Positions 14,155 through 22,800 of a DNA stretch of 26,827 bases are shown one piece after another (positions within the stretch are counted from its first letter, which is position 1; the number at the start of each line of letters is the position of its first letter). The notes under the pieces are model-generated. The model made no database searches. It saw only the letters and a list, made by a program, of their open reading frames with translations, and was not told where the DNA came from. Position numbers and translations under genes: made by a program. The stretch comes from Planctomycetaceae bacterium (lineage in GTDB: Bacteria; Planctomycetota; Planctomycetia; Pirellulales; UBA1268), in contig SXWC01000076.1 in assembly GCA_005789975.1 (NCBI GenBank), positions 1 through 26,827 of the forward strand, written 5' to 3'.

Positions 14155-15807
14155 TCAGGTCGTGTGGTCGGAGGGAATCGGCCTCAAAAAACCTCTGCCC
14201 GACGTGCCGGCGGCCGGCACGTCGCGGGGATCGTGAGCGGGGGCCGCCGGCTCGACGGCAGGTCCGAGCGGGGCGATCGTCGGCGCGTTGTCGGCGGGGG
14301 CCGCAGCCGGGGCGGGCTCGGTCGGCTTCTCGGCACGAACAGCCTCGGGTTGCGTGTTCGTGGGGGCGACGAGATCGGACCCGGCCGCCTTCCATCCGTC
14401 GGCAGCCGGGGCCGGGGTGCCGGTCGGCTTCTCGCTGAACGTCTTCATCGGACCGGCATCGGCCGGGGCTTGAGGGGGCGTGGTCGGACGGGCGGCCGCT
14501 GCGGCGGGCGCCGGGATCGCTTCGAAGGTGGCGGCCGCGGCCGCGGCCGGCATGGTCGGGGCGGAGGAGACCGCCGGGGCCGTGGGAGCGGTCACCGGGT
14601 TGCCACAGGGATCGAGCGGCACCTTCGTGACCACGGTCCGCGGCATGCGGACGGTGTAGGTGTAGGGGGTCTTCTTCTCGACCACCCGCGGCACCTGCAT
14701 CGTCCGTTCCTCGGTGACGTACTTCATGACCTGCACCTGCACCGGTTCGACCTTCTCCTCCGTGACGTACTTGCAGACCTGGAAGGCGACCTGACGGACC
14801 TGTTCCTCGGGAACCATCTTCATCACCTGGACGGGCACCTTGTTGTCGACCCGCTCCACGACCTTCCGCACGGTCTGCACGGGCACCTGCCGGACGGCGG
14901 TTTCGGCCACCATCTTCATGCTCTGCACGGGCACCTGCTGGACCACCTGCTCGTCGATGTAGCGCACCGTCTGCACCGGCACCTTCTGGGTGACCACGCG
15001 GTTGACCATGGTGGTCTCGGGCACCTGCACCGGCGTGTAGGTCGGCTGGTAGACGCGGTTGACCTGATTGACGACCGCGCCGGGCGTCATCACCCAGGCG
15101 TAGCCGCCCCGCTGCCAGACGGCGAGCCCGGTGAGGGGGTCGATGACCCAGCCACCCGGGGCGTAGGCCAGACCGGTCGAGCCCGGCGTGACGACGGGCG
15201 TGACGGTGTCAACGGCCTGGCTGCCGACCGAATACGCCGTCCGCATCTGCGTGACCGGCTCGGAGACGGTGTAGGCCTGCTCCCGCTCGCTCGTCTCGTA
15301 GACGGGCTTCCTGACCGTGGTCACCTGCTGCTGCATCACGGTCTCGTAGACCGGCTTCATCACGGTGTATTGCTCCTCGCGGGTGGCCGTCTCGACCACG
15401 TCGCGGGTGACGTCGTAGCTGCGATCCTCGACCACGGTCTCGTAGACCGGCTTCATGACGGTGAATCGCTCCTCGCGGGTCTGGGTCTCCCAGACCGGAC
15501 GCTGCACGGTGTAGCGACGCTCCTGCGTCTGGGTCTCCATGACGGGCTTTTGAACGGTGTACGACTTCGTGTCGTAGACGGTCTCGGTGGAAATGCGATA
15601 CGCCGTGACCTGCTGTTCGTCGTAGACGGTCTTGTAGTCGAGGCGATAGGTCTGGGTGGGGGTCGCCGCCGGAGTCGCCACGGCATCGCAGCCGCACTCG
15701 GCGGTCGCGACCTGGATGCCAGGCGCCGGCGGCGCGAGCACCAGGCCCGCACAGGCGAGCGACCGCAGGCGATGGAGAAAGGTCGGACGGATACGGTTCT
15801 GGATCAT
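14155..15807 (-). CDS. YTV-repeat planctomycete envelope protein
   Basis: This encodes a 550-residue exported protein of the YTV-repeat type, a family known mainly from planctomycetes such as Rhodopirellula and linked there to the cell wall. After a signal peptide (about residues 1-36), residues 54-194 hold repeats of exactly 16 residues, with the pattern YTVxKPVxETxxxERx. Residues 219-247 form a non-repeated Gly/Trp-rich spacer (GGWVIDPLTGLAVWQRGGYAWVM). Residues 275-377 hold a second set, also of period 16, with the pattern xVPVQxxKxVxExxVx. Residues 398-550 are Ala/Pro/Thr-rich and probably disordered. The start at 15807 has AGGAGAG about 8 bases upstream and gives a proper signal peptide. 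The alternating hydrophobic residues suggest beta structure. Structural role inferred. Confidence 0.88.
   Translation of the reverse strand: MIQNRIRPTFLHRLRSLACAGLVLAPPAPGIQVATAECGCDAVATPAATPTQTYRLDYKTVYDEQQVTAYRISTETVYDTKSYTVQKPVMETQTQERRYTVQRPVWETQTREERFTVMKPVYETVVEDRSYDVTRDVVETATREEQYTVMKPVYETVMQQQVTTVRKPVYETSEREQAYTVSEPVTQMRTAYSVGSQAVDTVTPVVTPGSTGLAYAPGGWVIDPLTGLAVWQRGGYAWVMTPGAVVNQVNRVYQPTYTPVQVPETTMVNRVVTQKVPVQTVRYIDEQVVQQVPVQSMKMVAETAVRQVPVQTVRKVVERVDNKVPVQVMKMVPEEQVRQVAFQVCKYVTEEKVEPVQVQVMKYVTEERTMQVPRVVEKKTPYTYTVRMPRTVVTKVPLDPCGNPVTAPTAPAVSSAPTMPAAAAAATFEAIPAPAAAAARPTTPPQAPADAGPMKTFSEKPTGTPAPAADGWKAAGSDLVAPTNTQPEAVRAEKPTEPAPAAAPADNAPTIAPLGPAVEPAAPAHDPRDVPAAGTSGRGFLRPIPSDHTT
14677..14985 (-). 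repeat. Second 16-residue repeat array (VPVQ type)
   Basis: Six consecutive units of 48 bases code for 16 residues each, beginning KVPVQ, QVPVQ, QVPVQ, KVPVQ, QVAFQ and PVQVQ, with MKMV/RKVV/CKYV near the middle. The units are divergent at DNA level. The period equals that of the N-terminal YTV array. Confidence 0.75.
15226..15648 (-). repeat. YTV 16-residue repeat array
   Basis: About nine 48-base units. The clearest seven begin YTVQKPV, YTVQRPV, FTVMKPV, YDVTRDV, YTVMKPV, TTVRKPV and YTVSEPV at exact 16-residue spacing, and the first two units are degenerate (YRLDYKTVYDE, YRISTETVYDT, the latter 13 residues long). Confidence 0.85.
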
Positions 15808-15876
15808 CGGGGTTCTCTCCTGGAAGGACCCTTCGAGACTAATCCGGTCTACGCAGGCCACAAGCCGCGAGTTGAG

Positions 15877-15906
15877 AAAAAAACTGGGTTTTTTCCCGGA
15901 AAAAAA
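15877..15906. other. AT-rich mirrored A/T tracts upstream of YTV gene
   Basis: The 242-bp gap between the DUF1854 stop and the YTV start (15808-16049) contains no gene. It holds A7-CTGGG-T6-CCCGG-A7, the only such homopolymer block in the window. A6/T6 can pair around CTGGG, T6/A6 around CCCGG, or CTGGG with CCCGG (one wobble pair). On the minus strand a short GC stem is followed by T7, as in a weak intrinsic terminator for the ABC/DUF1854 unit, but the stem then has an A-C mismatch. It could equally be an upstream promoter element for the YTV gene. Confidence 0.4.
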
Positions 15907-16049
15907 GCCCCCCGTCCCTCAGGAACGGTGCAACCCGTCCATCTTACGGCCCCGGGAAAGGCCCTCCGCGGACCGCGGGTCAACCTGGCGGGTCGGCGCA
16001 GGCTGCGGGCCCGGTCTGTCTGCCCCTGCAAAAAGCCATCCCCGGCCCG

Positions 16050-16556
16050 CTACGCCAGTTTTTCGAGGAGGCGGCGGCTGTGCGGGTCGAGGCCGGCCAC
16101 TCGCGGGATCCGGTATCTCATTCCGAACGTGTCGGTCACGAACACGCTTCCATCCGGGTGGCGGGCCACGTCGTCGGCGTGCGCGACGACGAACCGATGC
16201 GGCCCGCGGTCCGTGTTCACGGTCCATTCCGTCGGTTCGGTGTCGGATACGGCCTCGATCCGCTCGATCACCGGCAGGAACTCCCGCTGGGCGAGTTCAC
16301 GATCGAGCAGTGACTTGAGCGCGGCGGGGAGCGAAGCGAGGGATTCCACCCACGCCAGTTCACCACCGTCGGCGGCGACGACGGCCACCGGCCCCGCCGG
16401 GGCCGTCACCGGGAATGCGCGGAGCACATCGACGTCTTGATGGCACCGGCCGTCGATGTCGATCAGATCCAGGCGGCCATGGGCATGCCGCTCGAGCCTC
16501 CAGCCCTCGGGCGAGTCGGCGGCGATCGTCGCGGGGGCGTCTGCGGGAGTGTGCAT
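16050..16556 (-). CDS. Cyanophycin-associated DUF1854 protein
   Basis: This is a 168-residue cytosolic protein of the DUF1854 family, whose members are found beside an ABC transporter and cyanophycin genes in other bacteria. Family marks are HGRLDLIDIDGRCHQDVDVLRAFPVTAP (the 'R-AFP' strand), LAWVESLASLPAALKSLLDRELAQREFLP, W.VNTDRGPHRFVV, DVARHPDGSVFVTDTFGMRYRIP, and the ending LDPHSRRLLEKL. No enzymatic motif or membrane segment is visible. It begins 37 bp after the ABC transporter stop on the same strand, so the two are almost certainly co-transcribed. Biochemical function is unknown; a soluble partner of the transporter is the natural inference. Confidence 0.88.
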   Translation of the reverse strand: MHTPADAPATIAADSPEGWRLERHAHGRLDLIDIDGRCHQDVDVLRAFPVTAPAGPVAVVAADGGELAWVESLASLPAALKSLLDRELAQREFLPVIERIEAVSDTEPTEWTVNTDRGPHRFVVAHADDVARHPDGSVFVTDTFGMRYRIPRVAGLDPHSRRLLEKLA

Positions 16557-16593
16557 GGGCAGGATGGTCTCTTACGGCGATGCGGGGAGCGGT

Positions 16594-18912
16594 TCAGCCG
16601 GCGGCTGCCGCCTCCTCGGCGGCCTTCATCTGCGAGCGGTAGAGTCGGGCATACATGCCGTCGGCGGCGAGCAGGTCGTCGTGCGTGCCCATCTCCACGA
16701 TGCGGCCGGCGTCGAGCACGACGATCCGGTTGGCGCGGCGGAGCGTCGAGAGCCGGTGGGCGATCGCGATCGTGGTCCGCCCCGTCACCAGCCTGTCGAT
16801 CGCCGCCTGGATGATCGCCTCGGTCTCGGCGTCGACGCTCGATGTGGCCTCGTCGAGAACGAGGATTCGCGGGTCGACGAGCAGGGCGCGGGCGATCGAG
16901 AGTCGTTGCCGCTCACCACCGGAGAGGCCGCTGCCGCGTTCGCCGACCCGCGAATCGTAGGCGAGCGGCTGTGAGAGGATGAAGTCGTGGGCCCCGGCGG
17001 CCCGGGCCGCGGCGACGATCTTCTCGCGCGATGCGGTCGGCTGTCCGTAGGCGATATTGTCGGCGATGGTGCCGAAAAACAGGAACGGCTCCTGAAGCAC
17101 GCAGCCCAGATTGCGATGGTAGTCGGCGATATCGACGTCACGGAGATCGACGCCGTCGATCCGGATCGAGCCACTCGACGGGTCGTAGAACCGGCAGACG
17201 AGATTGGCGAGCGTTGACTTGCCCGAGCCACTCGTGCCCACGAGGCCGATCATTTCGCCCGGCTCGATCACGAGGTCGATGCCGTGCAGCACCTCGCGGG
17301 CGCCGTAGCGGAAATGCACGCCCGAGATCTCGATTCGTCCCGCAACGCGGTCGAGCCTCACCGGCCGCGCGGCCTGGGCGACGGTCGGCTGGCAGTCGAG
17401 GATCTCGAAGATCCGCTGGGCGCTCGCGGCGGCCCGCTGTGTGGCTGGGACCATTCGGATCATCGATTCGATGCGGCCGTAGAACCGGGCGATGTAGGCG
17501 AGGAAGGCCGTCAGCCCACCGACGGTCACGCCGCCGGCGAACACAAGCCATGCGCCGCAGGCCCAGACGACGAGCAGACCGATCTCGCTGAACAGGCTGA
17601 TGACGGGCCCGCAGAACGACCAGACCACGTTGACGCGGTCGTTCGCCTCGAGGACCCGCTCGTTGGAGGCTGCGAAGCGGTCGATCTCCCGCGCCTCCTG
17701 CGCGAAAGCCTTGACGACACGGATGCCCGGGATCGTGTCGGCCAGCACGCTCGTCATGTCGCTCCATGCGACGGCGGCCCGGGCGAAGCCGCGTCGCAGC
17801 CGTTCGCGAACGGCATAAATGAGCCAGACCACGAAGGGAATGGGCACAAGCGTCAGCAGCGCCAGCGTGGGATTGAGCCAGACCAGGACCATCGTGGTCA
17901 GGGCCAGGAGCATCAGATTCGAGGCGAACTCGATCAGGTTCACCGAGAGAAACACGTTGATCTTGTCGGTGTCGCTGCCGACCCGCGACATCAGATCGCC
18001 CGTCCGCTTGCTCTGGAAGAAGTCGAGCGAGAGGGACTGCATGTGGGCGTAGGTCCGCGTCCGCAGGCCCACGGCGATACGTTCGCTGACCCATGCGGCC
18101 GTCCAGGTCTGAAACCACGAGAGCAGCCAGGCGATGAGGGCCGCCGCGAGGAGGCCGCCGAGATACCACCAGACGATTGAGAAGGGCACATCCTTGCCGT
18201 TCTGCCGGGGGATCAGCACGTCGTCCACCAGCGGCATCGTGAGGTAGGGGGGGACGAGCGCCGCCGCCGTGCTCGCCAAGGAGAGGACAGCCCCCAGGAC
18301 CGCCATGCCTGCATGGGGCTTCGCGAACGCGATGACTCGGAAGAGCGGCCGCCACGAGGCCGATCCCCCGGTTCCTGCCGCGTCATCGGCGAGGTCCCGG
18401 TTCGCGGCGGCGGCCGGCTGCTCCTCGGCCTCTTCCTCAGAAGCGTCTGCCACCTGCTGTCGGGTGCTTCTCAGGTCAGCGGGCTCGGTCAGCCCATCGG
18501 GGCCACGCAGTCGCGCGTCGAAGGCGTCTTCCAGCGCATGGATGGCCGCGGCCTTGGCGGGCGTGAACAGCCAGCGGGCGACGATTTGATCGCCCTGCGA
18601 GAGATCCACCCGGCCAACCGCCGACCGCAGTTGCACATCGAGCCGGGTGTCGGCATCGATCCACCATGAGCGGGGGCCGCCGGCCGCTCGCACAGTGCCC
18701 TCGGCGGAGGCCGGCTCGTCGGCGATCACCCGCTTGTTGGTGAGCACGATCCAGCCGTCGCCGAACTGCAACTGCGCGTTGAGATCGAAGCGGCAGGCCG
18801 CGAGGACGGTCTCATCCGGCCCAAAGGCGAACCCCTGGGACCAGGGAGGCCCGATCCCCACCAAAGGGGAGTTCGGTGCGCGGGCCGGGATTTCGGGGGC
18901 AGGAGGTGTCAT
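16594..18912 (-). CDS. ABC half-transporter with N-terminal PH-like domain, cyanophycin-associated
   Basis: This encodes a 772-residue membrane protein. Residues 22-135 look like a bacterial PH-like domain (ETVLAACRFDLNAQLQFGDGW, IVLTNKRVIA, WWIDADTRLDVQLRS, VARWLFTPAKAAAIHALEDAF). An acidic linker follows (157-185), then an ABC type I exporter membrane domain with about six helices (about 195-480) including SLSLDFFQSKRTGDLMSRV. The ATPase domain has Walker A GTSGSGKST (559-567), signature LSGGERQRLSIARAL, Walker B ILVLDEATSS and the switch histidine in AIAHRLST. It should work as a homodimer; the substrate is unknown. The start at 18912 is preferred over 19011, because upstream residues look non-coding; no Shine-Dalgarno site is seen. 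It lies divergent from cphA and 37 bp before the DUF1854 gene. This pairing recurs with cyanophycin genes elsewhere. Confidence 0.9.
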   Translation of the reverse strand: MTPPAPEIPARAPNSPLVGIGPPWSQGFAFGPDETVLAACRFDLNAQLQFGDGWIVLTNKRVIADEPASAEGTVRAAGGPRSWWIDADTRLDVQLRSAVGRVDLSQGDQIVARWLFTPAKAAAIHALEDAFDARLRGPDGLTEPADLRSTRQQVADASEEEAEEQPAAAANRDLADDAAGTGGSASWRPLFRVIAFAKPHAGMAVLGAVLSLASTAAALVPPYLTMPLVDDVLIPRQNGKDVPFSIVWWYLGGLLAAALIAWLLSWFQTWTAAWVSERIAVGLRTRTYAHMQSLSLDFFQSKRTGDLMSRVGSDTDKINVFLSVNLIEFASNLMLLALTTMVLVWLNPTLALLTLVPIPFVVWLIYAVRERLRRGFARAAVAWSDMTSVLADTIPGIRVVKAFAQEAREIDRFAASNERVLEANDRVNVVWSFCGPVISLFSEIGLLVVWACGAWLVFAGGVTVGGLTAFLAYIARFYGRIESMIRMVPATQRAAASAQRIFEILDCQPTVAQAARPVRLDRVAGRIEISGVHFRYGAREVLHGIDLVIEPGEMIGLVGTSGSGKSTLANLVCRFYDPSSGSIRIDGVDLRDVDIADYHRNLGCVLQEPFLFFGTIADNIAYGQPTASREKIVAAARAAGAHDFILSQPLAYDSRVGERGSGLSGGERQRLSIARALLVDPRILVLDEATSSVDAETEAIIQAAIDRLVTGRTTIAIAHRLSTLRRANRIVVLDAGRIVEMGTHDDLLAADGMYARLYRSQMKAAEEAAAAG

Positions 18913-19894
18913 GAAAGAGGAAAGGTAGCACGGCCCGGCAAACACCGGGGTTTCATCGGGCGAAGACCTTGAATTCAGCCTCCCGCGGCCGGTTAAAAGG
19001 GTGTCCGGCACTCCGGCAACAGAAATTTGCGTGGCTTTCCGAACATGCCTAGATTACCGTCCCATGGCGGAGAGCGGTGGCGGGATCAGCGTGCCCCCTC
19101 CGCGAAAAGGTTGCGTTCCATAATCCCGCCGCCGTGCCCGAGCTTGCCCGCCGCACTGTAGAAATTTCCCACCCGCCTGCCGTCACTGGCCTTATTTTGC
19201 CACGCTCATCGGTCATCTTTTCCGCGAATCCCCTCCCAGGGATTTCCCCCGAGTGCGGTTTTTCGGCCGTGACTCCGGCCGATTCGCTTGCGGTGACCGT
19301 TCGGCACGCCACGTGCTTCTCCCTCGGGGTGTCGAAAAATCATTCGCAGTCGGCGCCGGGAAGCGTAAACTTTGGCGATCGATCCGCGAAGACGGCCACG
19401 GGCAACCGGGGCCGGGCTTTTTGGCGAGGCGGTGTCGGCCGGACTTTGTCCGGAGGACGCTGCGGTTGGAATCATGGTGCCGCGAGGAACGGGTATCGCA
19501 AGCGAACGCGCGTCCGTGTGGCGTGCGGCGTTACCATCCGGCCTCGGGGTGTAGGAATCTTTTCGTCCCATGGCCACTTCGGCCGGTCGGTTGTCGGTGG
19601 ATTTCTGTTTGCCATTGTTCTCGAGCCTGTCCGCGAAGAATCCCTTCGCCGGGGGCTTCTCTCCAGCGGCGCCGGAGTGCCAGCCGCCGCCCTGACGACT
19701 TCATTCGTCGGGTTCGTGCGGATGCCTGCCCAGGCAGGCAGGACTGTGCAGGCGACGCGCCGGCACAGTGCCGTTGTGAACCGTGCGACCTCCGTTCCAG
19801 AACCATCCGTCGGAATGTCCGGCGGCTGGAGGAGGCGCACACGACCAGACCCGCGCATGCGTCTGCGACCGGTCAAAGAAAACTAGTTCCATCC
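18913..19894. other. Long non-coding region between ABC transporter and cphA
   Basis: This 982-bp gap is the longest in the window without a credible gene. It is less GC-rich than its neighbours. Open frames cross it on both strands, including one in frame with cphA from 19253, but their translations are Arg/Cys/Pro-rich and resemble no family. It holds several perfect short hairpins: AATCCC/GGGATT (19227-19244), CCGGAC/GTCCGG (19439-19453) and TGCCTGCC/GGCAGGCA (19723-19740). It must contain the promoters of both divergent units and could hold a long structured leader or a small RNA. No rnpB, tmRNA, SRP RNA or tRNA motif was recognised. Confidence 0.6.
19723..19740. promoter_or_regulatory. 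Inverted repeat upstream of cphA
   Basis: TGCCTGCC and GGCAGGCA are exact reverse complements separated by CA, about 155 bases before the cphA start. It could be a regulator-binding palindrome or a leader hairpin; no assignment is possible from sequence alone. Confidence 0.35.
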
Positions 19895-22800
19895 ATGGAG
19901 ATTCTTTCGCTCAAGGTCCTTCGCGGTCCCAATCAATGGGCATCGTTCCCCTGCCTGGAAGCCTGGGTCGATCTCGGACGGCTGGAGGACTTCCCCTCCA
20001 ACACGCTTCCCGGCTTCAATGAGCGGGTCATGTCCTGGCTGCCGACCATGATCGAGCACCGCTGCTCGGTCGGGACCCGTGGCGGCTTCTTCGAACGGCT
20101 GCGGGACGGCACCTGGATGGGCCACGTGCTCGAGCACGTCACGCTCGAACTGCAGACACTCGCCGGCACGCCGGTGGGATACGGCCGCGCCCGCGAGGCC
20201 AAGACCCGGGGCGTCTACAAGGTCGTGATCGAATACAAGGAGGAGAAGTTCGCGATCGAGTGCCTTCACGCGGCCCACCGGCTGTTGATGGCGGCGATCG
20301 AAGACGCTCCTTTCGACGTGGCCGGCGAGGTGAAGCGGCTCCGCAAGGTGCTCCTCGAGGTGCAGCTCGGTCCCAGCACGCGGTCGATCGTCGAGGCCGC
20401 CGCGGCGCGGGGCATTCCCCCGCAGCGGCTCACCGAGGGTTCGCTGGTCAGACTCGGGCACGGGGCCAAGCAGCGGCGGATCCTCGCCGCGGAGACCGAT
20501 CGAACAGGCGCCGTCGCCGAGACGATCGCGCAGGACAAGGACCTCACCCGCTCCCTCCTGGCCGAGTCGGGCATTCCCGTGCCCGAGGGCCGGCCCGTCA
20601 GCGACGCGGCCGACGCGTGGGCCGTGGCGGAGGAGATCGGCGGCCCGGTGGTCGTGAAGCCGCGGTACGGCAACCAGGGCCGCGGCGTGTCGGTGAACCT
20701 CGTCACCCGGGAGGAGGTCGAGAAGGCCTGGGCCCTCGCTCACGAGCAGGACCCCGCCGTCGTCGTCGAGAGGTTCGTCAGTGGTGACGATTACCGCGTG
20801 CTCGTGGTGGGCAACCGCATGGTGGCGGCGGCCCGCAGGCACCCGCCGCTCGTCGTCGGCGACGGCAGCTCGACGGTGCGGCAGCTCGTCGACAAGGTCA
20901 ACGAGGATCCGCGGCGCTGCGGCGACCACGCCACATCGCTGAGCCCGATGGTGATTGACGAGGTCGCCGTCGCGGTGCTTCGTGAGCAGGGGCTCGCCCC
21001 GGATGCGGTCCCGGCGGCGGACCTGCAGGTCATGCTGCGGCGCAACGCCAACCTCAGCACCGGCGGATCGGCGGAGGACGTGACCGACATCGTCCATCCC
21101 GAGGTCGCCGCCCGCGCCATCGAGGCGGCCCGGATCATCGGCCTCGACGTGGCCGGCATCGACATGGTGATGGAGGACATCACCGCGTCGCTCGAATCCC
21201 AGCGGGGAGTCGTGATCGAGGTCAATGCGGCTCCGGGCCTGCGAATGCATCTCGAGCCGACGGCCGGCACGCCGCGGAATGTCGGTGCCGCGATCGTGGA
21301 CGCCCTCTTCGGCCCCGGGGACGACGGCCGGATCCCCACCGCCGCCGTCACCGGCACCAACGGCAAGACGACGGTCGTCCGCCTGATCTCGCACCTCGCC
21401 TCCACGGGTGGCGCCACCGTCGGATCGACATGCACCGAGGGTGTCTGGATCAATGGCCGACAGATCGATACGGGCGACTGCAGCGGCCCGAGAAGCGCCC
21501 GCCGCGTGCTCGCGAATCCGGCGGTCACCACGGCCGTCCTCGAGACCGCCCGGGGGGGCATTCTCCGCGAGGGTTGCGGTTTTGATTGCTGCGACGTGGC
21601 CGTCGTGACCAACATCGCCTCGGGCGACCATCTCGGCATCGCCGAGATCGACACGCCCGAGCAGATTGCGTGGGTGAAGGGGGCGATCGTCGCAGCCGTG
21701 CGGCCCAGCGGCGCCGCCGTGCTCAATGCCGCCGACCCCCTGGTCGTCGGGATGAAGAAGTGGTGCAAGGGCCAGGTGGTCTACTTCGCCCTCGATCCGG
21801 CCAATCCCGTGCTCGTGGAGCACCTCGCCCAGGGTGGCCTCGCCGCGACCGTTCGCGAGGGCTGGATCGTGCTCTGCGACGGTCCCCGCGAGACGCGACT
21901 GGCTCACCTCGATCGCGTGCCGCTCGTGCACCGCGGCCTGGTCGACTTCCAGGTCGAGAACGTGCTGGCCAGCGCCGCGGCGGCCTGGCGGCTAGGCGTG
22001 CCACTGGAACTGGTCCGGCTCGGCCTCGAGAGCTTCTCGAGCGGTTCTGCCGGTTCGCCCGGACGGTTCAACCTCCTCGATCTTCAGGGCGCCGCCATCG
22101 TGGTCGACTACGGGCACAACGTGCCGTCGCTCGAGCGGATCTGCGGTTCGCTGGCGAAGTTTCCACATCCGCGGCGGACGGCCGTCTACTCGGCCGCCGG
22201 CGACCGTCGCGACGACGACCTCGTCGCCCAGGGCCGGCTCCTCGCCGCCACGTTCGATCGGGTGGTGGTCTACGAAGACGCCTACATCCGCGGCCGTGAG
22301 CCGGGGGAGATCACGCGGCTCATCTCCGAGGGAATCCGGGCGGGGATGACGCCCGACAGGCCGGTCGCGATCGAGGCGGGGGGCGACTGGGCGACGAGTG
22401 CGGCGCTCGTGCTCGACGCCGTCGGCGCCGGGGATCTCGTCCTCCTGCAGGCCGACTCCATCGAGCAGACGATGCCCTGGCTCACGGAACGGTACGGCAG
22501 CCGGCTCAAGGACTCGATTTTCGACGAGTTTGCCGGAATGGCCGCGGGTGACGCGACGGCGCTGGTGCCCAAGCCGGGCGAGCCGCTGGAAGCGAAGGTC
22601 GGGCGGCTGGGCCGCGGCGTGACCGCGACCCGCGACATCGCCGCCGGCGAGACGATTCTCAAGACCTGGGGCGAGCCGTCACCGCAGCGGACGCAATACA
22701 CCGTTCAGGTCGATCGGCAGACCCACATCGTTCCGCACGGTGTGGCCGTGCTGTTGAACCACTCCTGCGAGCCGAACTGCGGCATCGTGATCCGCTCCGG

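Noticed and set aside
14053..16440. Plus-strand open frame of 795 codons with apparent His/Leu/Asp repeats
   Set aside because: The repeats are the antisense reading of the 48-base YTV repeats; the minus-strand protein has signal peptide, ribosome binding site and family match.
18911..19036. GAGGAAAG and ACAGAAAT strings resembling RNase P RNA conserved regions
   Set aside because: They are far too close together, the first overlaps the transporter start region, and the surrounding helices of RNase P RNA are not seen.
19077..19886. Plus-strand open frame of 269 codons in the gap before cphA
   Set aside because: Composition is not protein-like, no start signal, no recognisable family, and several overlapping open frames of similar quality exist on both strands.
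19253..19894. In-frame upstream extension of cphA by 214 codons
   Set aside because: The translation is Arg/Cys/Pro-rich with no domain, while the canonical CphA N-terminus begins exactly at the ATG at 19895.
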